From assembly GCA_944376335.1 (NCBI GenBank), contig CALWCH010000016.1, forward strand, positions 1-35,455: 35,455 nt of DNA. The letters run 5' to 3'. The position numbers were made by a program, and so were the translations under genes. This stretch comes from an uncultured Clostridia bacterium (lineage in GTDB: Bacteria; Bacillota; Clostridia; Christensenellales; Borkfalkiaceae). Positions 30,849 to 35,455 of this stretch are shown piece after piece. Under the pieces are notes generated by a model. That model saw nothing but the letters and a program-made list of their open reading frames with translations. It searched no databases and was not told the DNA's origin. Within the stretch, counting starts at the first letter, position 1. Every line of letters starts with the position of its first letter.

Positions 30849-33800
30849 CCGATTTCGTTCATCTGCATCTGCATACCGAATACAGCCTTCTCGACGGGGC
30901 GGTGAAGGTGAAGGAGCTCATCGACCACTGCGTCAAGAACGGCATCGACGCGGTCGCCGTCACCGACCACGGCAATATGTACACCTCCCTGCGCTTTGCA
31001 GAGGCGTGCAAGAAGAAGGGCATCAAGTATATCATCGGGTGCGAATTTTATGTGACGGACGACTACCGCGTCAAGAAGGACCAGCACGCCGACCACCTCA
31101 TTCTCTTGGCCAAGAACAAGGCGGGGTATATCAACCTCGTGCAGATGGATTCGCTCGCCTTCGTGGACGGCTTCTACTACCGCCCGCGCATCGATTATAA
31201 TGTACTCAAAGACCACGCGGAGGGGGTCATCTGCCTCTCGGCGTGCCTTGCGGGGAGGCTCCCGCGCCTTTTAATGAAGGGCGATTACGAGGGGGCGAAG
31301 GCGTTTGCGCTTGAGATGCGGGAAATTTACGGCGAGGACTTCTACCTCGAAATTCAGGACCACGGCATTCCCGAGCAGAAGCAGATCTTGCCGCTCATCG
31401 TGCGCATCTCCCGCGAGACGGGCATCCCGCTCGTCGCCACCAACGACGTGCACTATCTCCACAAGGAAGATTGGGAGATGCAGGATACCCTGATGTGCAT
31501 CCAGATGAAAAAGACGCTGGACGACCCCGACCGCATGCGCATGGAGACGCACGAGTTCTATATGAAGTCGGGCGACGAGATGGCGGCGCTCTTCCCCGAT
31601 CTGCCCGAGGCCATTGCAAATACGCGCGTCATCGCCAATAAGGTCTCGGATACGGACACGCCCTTCAATTTGAAGCCGGACGGCAACCCCGTCTACGATA
31701 AGTCGCTCATTCCGCTCTACACGGCGGACGACGGCACGCCCTCGCCCGAGTACCTCACCCGCCTCACCTGGGAGGGGCTCCCCAAGCGGTATTCCGTCAT
31801 CACGGACGAGATCAAGCAGCGCGCCGAATATGAGCTCTCCATCATCATCAAAATGGGCTTTGCCGACTACTTCCTCATCGTGTGGGACTACATCAACTGG
31901 TCGCGCCTGCACGACATTCCCGTCGGCCCCGGGCGCGGTTCGGGCGTCGGCAGCATCGTCGCTTATGCCATCGGCATCACGAGCGTCGACCCGCTCAGAT
32001 ATGACCTGCTCTTTGAGCGTTTTTTGAACCCCGACCGCGTGTCGATGCCCGACTTCGACGTCGACTTCTGCACCGCACGCCGCGAGGAGACCATCGCCTA
32101 TGTGAGAGAGCGCTATCACCCCGAGAATGTCGCGCAGATCGTCACCTTCGGTACGCTCGCCTCGCGCGCCGTCATCAAGGACGTGGGGCGCGTTATGCGC
32201 GTTCCCTACGCCGAGACCGACCGCGTCACCAAGCTCATGGACGGCAAGTCCACCATCCGCGAACTTCTCGGGCTCAATCTTGAGAAGTGCAGGAAGGCGG
32301 TCATCGAGACGGAGGGGGACCAGGACAAGCACGACGAGGCGGTGAAGAAGCTCGCCGACCAGGAGAGCAAGCGCAATCAGGAATTTATCGACCTCTATGA
32401 GAGCGACGCGACGCTCAAGCGCGTCATCGACATGGGGTTAAAGCTTGAAGGCATGCCCCGCCAGACGGGCATGCATGCGGCGGGCGTCGTCATCTGCCGC
32501 AAGAAAATTGCCGACAACGTGCCTCTCTCGCGCAACGGCGAGGACATCACCACCCAATTCGACATGAAGGAAGTGGAGTCCATCGGCATGCTCAAGATGG
32601 ACTTTCTGGCGCTCACGACGCTCACCGATATCAAAAAGACGCTTGACTACATCAAAGAGGATACGGGCGAAACGGTGGAATTCAACCAGGCGTGCGACGA
32701 TCCTAAGGCGTATGAGCTCATCTCAGAGGGGGATACGGACGCCGTGTTCCAGCTCGAGCAGGGCGGCATGAAGAAGTTCATGAAGCAGCTGCAGCCCAAC
32801 TGTTTGGAAGATCTCATCGCGGGCATCTCGCTCTATCGCCCGGGGCCGATGGACTTTATTCCCGAGTACCTTCAGAACAGGGCGGACCCCGAGCATATCA
32901 GCTACCTGACGCCCATGCTCAAACCCATCTTGGAAAAGACGTTCGGCGTCATCATCTACCAGGAGCAGGTCATGCAGATCTTCCAGAATTTGGCGGGCTA
33001 CTCGCTGGGGCAGGCAGACCTCGTGCGCCGCGCGATGGCAAAGAAGCACCGCTCCGAACTCATGGCGCAGAAGGACAAGTTCATCTACGGCGACATCGAC
33101 AAGGGCGGCAACATCACGGGGTGCATCTCGAAAGGCATTCCGCCCGAGGTGAGCGCCGAGCTCTTTGCCAAGATGGAGAGCTTTGCCTCCTACGCCTTCA
33201 ACAAGTCGCACGCGGCGGCGTATGCCGTCGTCACCTATCAGACGGCGTATCTGAAGGCGTACTACCCCAAAGAGTTCCTGGCGGGCGTTTTAAATAACCG
33301 CATCGACAAGATCGAGGAAATTGCCAAGTACGTCGTCTACATGAAGGAGAAGCACATCGCGGTGTACCCGCCCGACGTCAACCGCTCCAAGGCGTTCTTC
33401 TCGGTGCAGGGAGACGGCCTGCGCTTCGGATTGTGCGCGCTGCGCGGCGTGGGCATCGGGGCGATGGAGGAGGTCATCAGAGAGCGCGAGGAGAACGGGC
33501 CCTTTAAGGACTTCCCGGACTTCTTGATGCGCTGCACGAAGTACGTCAACAAGCGCATGGTGGAGAGCCTCATTTTAGGCGGCGCGTTCGACAGCTTCGG
33601 CTATCACCGCTCGCAGTATGCCGCCGTCTATGAGGACCTCATGCACCGCATTTCGGGCATGGATAAACAGAAGAGCGGGGCGCAGCTCTCCCTCTTCGGC
33701 ACGATCATCAAGGAGGAGACCCCCGAGGCGCACTATCCCGATCTCCCCGAATGGCCGTCGGAAGATCTTCTCTCCAAGGAGAAGTCCGTCCTCGGCGTGT

Positions 33801-34432
33801 ATGTCTCGGGGCACCCGTTTGAGCCGTTCGCAAAGTATTTTTCGGACGCCAACTTCAACTGCGGGCTGCTTTCCGACTACGAGGAGGACGAGGAGACGGG
33901 GGAGCGCACCTATTCGCAGGTGGAGAGCGGCATGCAAGTAGGCTTCGGGGGGCTCATTGCGGGCGTCAAGAAGATCAACACGCGCGCGGGCGCGACGATG
34001 GCGTTCGTCACCGTAGAAGATCTGTATGGCTCCATCGACTGCGTTGCCTTCCCGCGCATCTATGAGCGCGCACGGCATTTCCTGAAGGCGGACGCCGTCG
34101 TCCGCGTGACGGGGAAATTAGACATCTCGCCCGACAAGGCGCCCGTCATCATTGCGGATAAGATCGAGGAATTTACGCCTCCCGAGGAAAAGCCCAAGGA
34201 GACGCCCAAGGAGCGGGCGGCCTCCGAGGAGAAGGTGCTGTGGCTGGACGGGCGGCAGCTCCCCGAAGAGGACTTTGAAGAGCTTTTGGATACGCTTGAG
34301 GACTATCAGGGCGAAGTGCCCTGCAAGGTGCTGCACGGCGGACGGCGGTATGAGTACCCCGTGCGCCTCACGCGGGCGCTCATGGCGGAGCTGAGGACGT
34401 TTTTGCCTGAGGCGTGCATCAAACTCGTGTAA
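30845..34432 (+). CDS. dnaE: DNA polymerase III subunit alpha
   Basis: Replicative polymerase of the C family, 1195 residues. PHP domain at the N-terminus (FVHLHLHTEYSLLDG, AVTDHGNMY), palm with GPGRGSGVGS (about 361) and catalytic Asp pair in PDFDVDF (about 403), fingers with RQTGMHAAGVVI and YRPGPMDFIPEY, tandem helix-hairpin-helix region (FASYAFNKSHAAAYAVVTYQTAYLKAYYP), and a C-terminal OB domain (about 1030-1110, GGLIAGVKKI...) followed by a Lys/Glu linker and a tail. The DnaE1-like order fits Clostridia, which also carry PolC. GGAGG ribosome binding site inside whiA and a 4-nt overlap with it. Confidence 0.97.
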   Translation: MTDFVHLHLHTEYSLLDGAVKVKELIDHCVKNGIDAVAVTDHGNMYTSLRFAEACKKKGIKYIIGCEFYVTDDYRVKKDQHADHLILLAKNKAGYINLVQMDSLAFVDGFYYRPRIDYNVLKDHAEGVICLSACLAGRLPRLLMKGDYEGAKAFALEMREIYGEDFYLEIQDHGIPEQKQILPLIVRISRETGIPLVATNDVHYLHKEDWEMQDTLMCIQMKKTLDDPDRMRMETHEFYMKSGDEMAALFPDLPEAIANTRVIANKVSDTDTPFNLKPDGNPVYDKSLIPLYTADDGTPSPEYLTRLTWEGLPKRYSVITDEIKQRAEYELSIIIKMGFADYFLIVWDYINWSRLHDIPVGPGRGSGVGSIVAYAIGITSVDPLRYDLLFERFLNPDRVSMPDFDVDFCTARREETIAYVRERYHPENVAQIVTFGTLASRAVIKDVGRVMRVPYAETDRVTKLMDGKSTIRELLGLNLEKCRKAVIETEGDQDKHDEAVKKLADQESKRNQEFIDLYESDATLKRVIDMGLKLEGMPRQTGMHAAGVVICRKKIADNVPLSRNGEDITTQFDMKEVESIGMLKMDFLALTTLTDIKKTLDYIKEDTGETVEFNQACDDPKAYELISEGDTDAVFQLEQGGMKKFMKQLQPNCLEDLIAGISLYRPGPMDFIPEYLQNRADPEHISYLTPMLKPILEKTFGVIIYQEQVMQIFQNLAGYSLGQADLVRRAMAKKHRSELMAQKDKFIYGDIDKGGNITGCISKGIPPEVSAELFAKMESFASYAFNKSHAAAYAVVTYQTAYLKAYYPKEFLAGVLNNRIDKIEEIAKYVVYMKEKHIAVYPPDVNRSKAFFSVQGDGLRFGLCALRGVGIGAMEEVIREREENGPFKDFPDFLMRCTKYVNKRMVESLILGGAFDSFGYHRSQYAAVYEDLMHRISGMDKQKSGAQLSLFGTIIKEETPEAHYPDLPEWPSEDLLSKEKSVLGVYVSGHPFEPFAKYFSDANFNCGLLSDYEEDEETGERTYSQVESGMQVGFGGLIAGVKKINTRAGATMAFVTVEDLYGSIDCVAFPRIYERARHFLKADAVVRVTGKLDISPDKAPVIIADKIEEFTPPEEKPKETPKERAASEEKVLWLDGRQLPEEDFEELLDTLEDYQGEVPCKVLHGGRRYEYPVRLTRALMAELRTFLPEACIKLV

Positions 34433-34480
34433 TAAGGTTGTAAAAAATTGCTCACGGGCGCGAAAAGCGCTTGAAAATTC

Positions 34481-34509
34481 TTTTCTTTTCGCTGCGGAAA
34501 TGCTATAAT
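34481..34509 (+). promoter_or_regulatory. Extended -10 promoter of pfkA
   Basis: TGcTATAAT at 34501-34509. The -35 is weak (TTTTCT near 34481), as expected for an extended -10 type. A small GCGC/GCGC hairpin before it is too weak to be a sure dnaE terminator. Confidence 0.7.
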
Positions 34510-34550
34510 ACGGTTGGGGAAAGAGTGAATACCATACGGAGGATCGTAAG

Positions 34551-35455
34551 ATGAAGAGGATCGGACTTTTGACGAGCGGCGGCGACGCACCCGGCATGAA
34601 CGCGGCCATCCGCGCCGTCGTGCGCACGGCCATCTATTTCGGCATGGAGGTCTATGGCATTGAGCGCGGCTATGCGGGGCTCATCGAGGACACCATGATG
34701 CCCATGGAGATGCGGAGCGTTTCGGATATCGTTCAGCGCGGCGGCACCAAGCTGCGCACGGCGAGATGTTTGGAGATGCTCACCCAGGACGGCCAGAAGA
34801 AGGCCGTGAAGACGCTCGAGCGGCACGGCATCGAGGGGCTCGTCGTCATCGGCGGCGACGGTTCCTTCCGCGGGGCGAAGGCGCTCACCGAGAACTTCGG
34901 CATCCCGACCATCGGCATTCCCGGCACCATCGACAACGACCTCGAATATACCGACTATACCCTCGGCTTCGATACGGCGGTGAATACCTGCCTCGAGGTC
35001 ATCAACAAGCTGCGCGACACGATGAACTCGCACGAGCGCATCTCCGTCGTCGAGGTCATGGGCCGCCACTGCGGCGACATCGCCCTGTATGCGGGCATCA
35101 CCTCGGGCGCCGAGATCATCATCGTTCCCGAGATCGCCTATGATATGGACGACATCGTCATGCGCATCAACCGTTCGCGCGCCAACGGCAAGCACTCCAA
35201 CATCATCGTCGTCGCGGAGGGCGCCATCAGCGCGGACGAATTTGCCAAGCAGCTGCAGGAGAACACCACCTACTCCGTGCGCGCCACCAACATCGGCCAT
35301 ATCCAGCGCGGCGGTTCGCCCTCGATGGCAGACCGCATGCTCGCGGCGCAGTTCGGCAACAAGGCCGTCCGCCTTCTGAAGGACGGCATCGGCAACCGCG
35401 TCGTCGGCATCCACCGCAACGAGATCATCGATATGGACATCATCGAGGCAGTCTC
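34551..35455 (+). CDS. pfkA: ATP-dependent 6-phosphofructokinase, 3' end cut by window edge
   Basis: Phosphorylates fructose 6-phosphate in glycolysis. 301 residues are visible of about 320. ATP-binding LLTSGGDAPGMNAAIRA, VIGGDGSFRGA, the catalytic TIDND in GIPGTIDNDLEYTD, MGRHCGDIALYAG and HIQRGGSPSMADRMLA are all present. The Gly in GGDGS fits the ATP-using rather than the pyrophosphate-using type. ATG at 34551 with ACGGAGGATCG upstream. It follows dnaE, as in many Clostridia, but has its own promoter. The frame is open to the last base. Confidence 0.97.
   Translation, partial: MKRIGLLTSGGDAPGMNAAIRAVVRTAIYFGMEVYGIERGYAGLIEDTMMPMEMRSVSDIVQRGGTKLRTARCLEMLTQDGQKKAVKTLERHGIEGLVVIGGDGSFRGAKALTENFGIPTIGIPGTIDNDLEYTDYTLGFDTAVNTCLEVINKLRDTMNSHERISVVEVMGRHCGDIALYAGITSGAEIIIVPEIAYDMDDIVMRINRSRANGKHSNIIVVAEGAISADEFAKQLQENTTYSVRATNIGHIQRGGSPSMADRMLAAQFGNKAVRLLKDGIGNRVVGIHRNEIIDMDIIEAV

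Noticed and set aside
34440-34480. Terminator after dnaE
   Set aside because: Only a 4-bp GCGC stem with a broken T-run; not strong enough to call.

Overview
The window reads as chromosome of a GC-rich, low-oxygen Firmicute, most likely a gut member of the Clostridia. The reasons are a Rex–AdhE–[FeFe]-hydrogenase fermentation operon, a T-box in front of thrS, a YtxC-like gene beside thrS, WhiA, the murB–PHP–whiA–dnaE–pfkA order, and near-consensus sigma-A promoters with 17-bp spacers. The genus cannot be fixed from the sequence. The Christensenellales-type lineages are my guess, by inference only.

Layout. 1-1290 is the truncated end of a large serine recombinase, so a mobile element probably ends at the left edge. 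It is followed by about 300 bp of hairpin-rich noncoding DNA. 1674-6418 holds a secreted GH51-type arabinofuranosidase lipoprotein and a membrane-anchored M28 peptidase behind a leader with three abutting hairpins. 6527-8956 (minus) is leuS. 9023-9494 is a complex intergenic region with a G-tract cluster, four phased TTTTCGGG repeats and consecutive hairpins. 9495-12567 carries a YtxC-like gene, a threonine T-box, a run of phased A-tracts and thrS. 12720-15539 (minus) encodes an unusual protein: a PadR-type winged helix joined to a long coiled coil and four C-terminal membrane helices. 15789-18355 (minus) is an NMT1/SsuA-type ABC importer operon. 18510-21140 is valS.

21348-26205 is a redox operon (rex, adhE, hydrogenase). 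26409-26852 (minus) is rplI. 26961-27119 is a DUF1540-like Cys-rich mini-protein. 27320-28210 is a solute-binding-like secreted protein. 28250-34432 is murB, a PHP phosphoesterase, whiA and dnaE. pfkA runs off the right edge.

How they work together. Three aminoacyl-tRNA synthetases lie in 15 kb, but only thrS has a T-box. Rex probably senses NADH and controls disposal of reducing power to ethanol and H2. The murB-to-dnaE run is a cell-envelope, division and replication operon that lacks the rapZ and yvcK genes usually found between PHP and whiA.

The best candidates for something undescribed are the membrane-tethered PadR/coiled-coil protein with its promoter inverted repeat, the duplicated CTATG-N5-CATAG dyads, the phased A-tract array before thrS, the TTTTCGGG repeats before the YtxC-like gene, and the MurB with replaced active-site positions.
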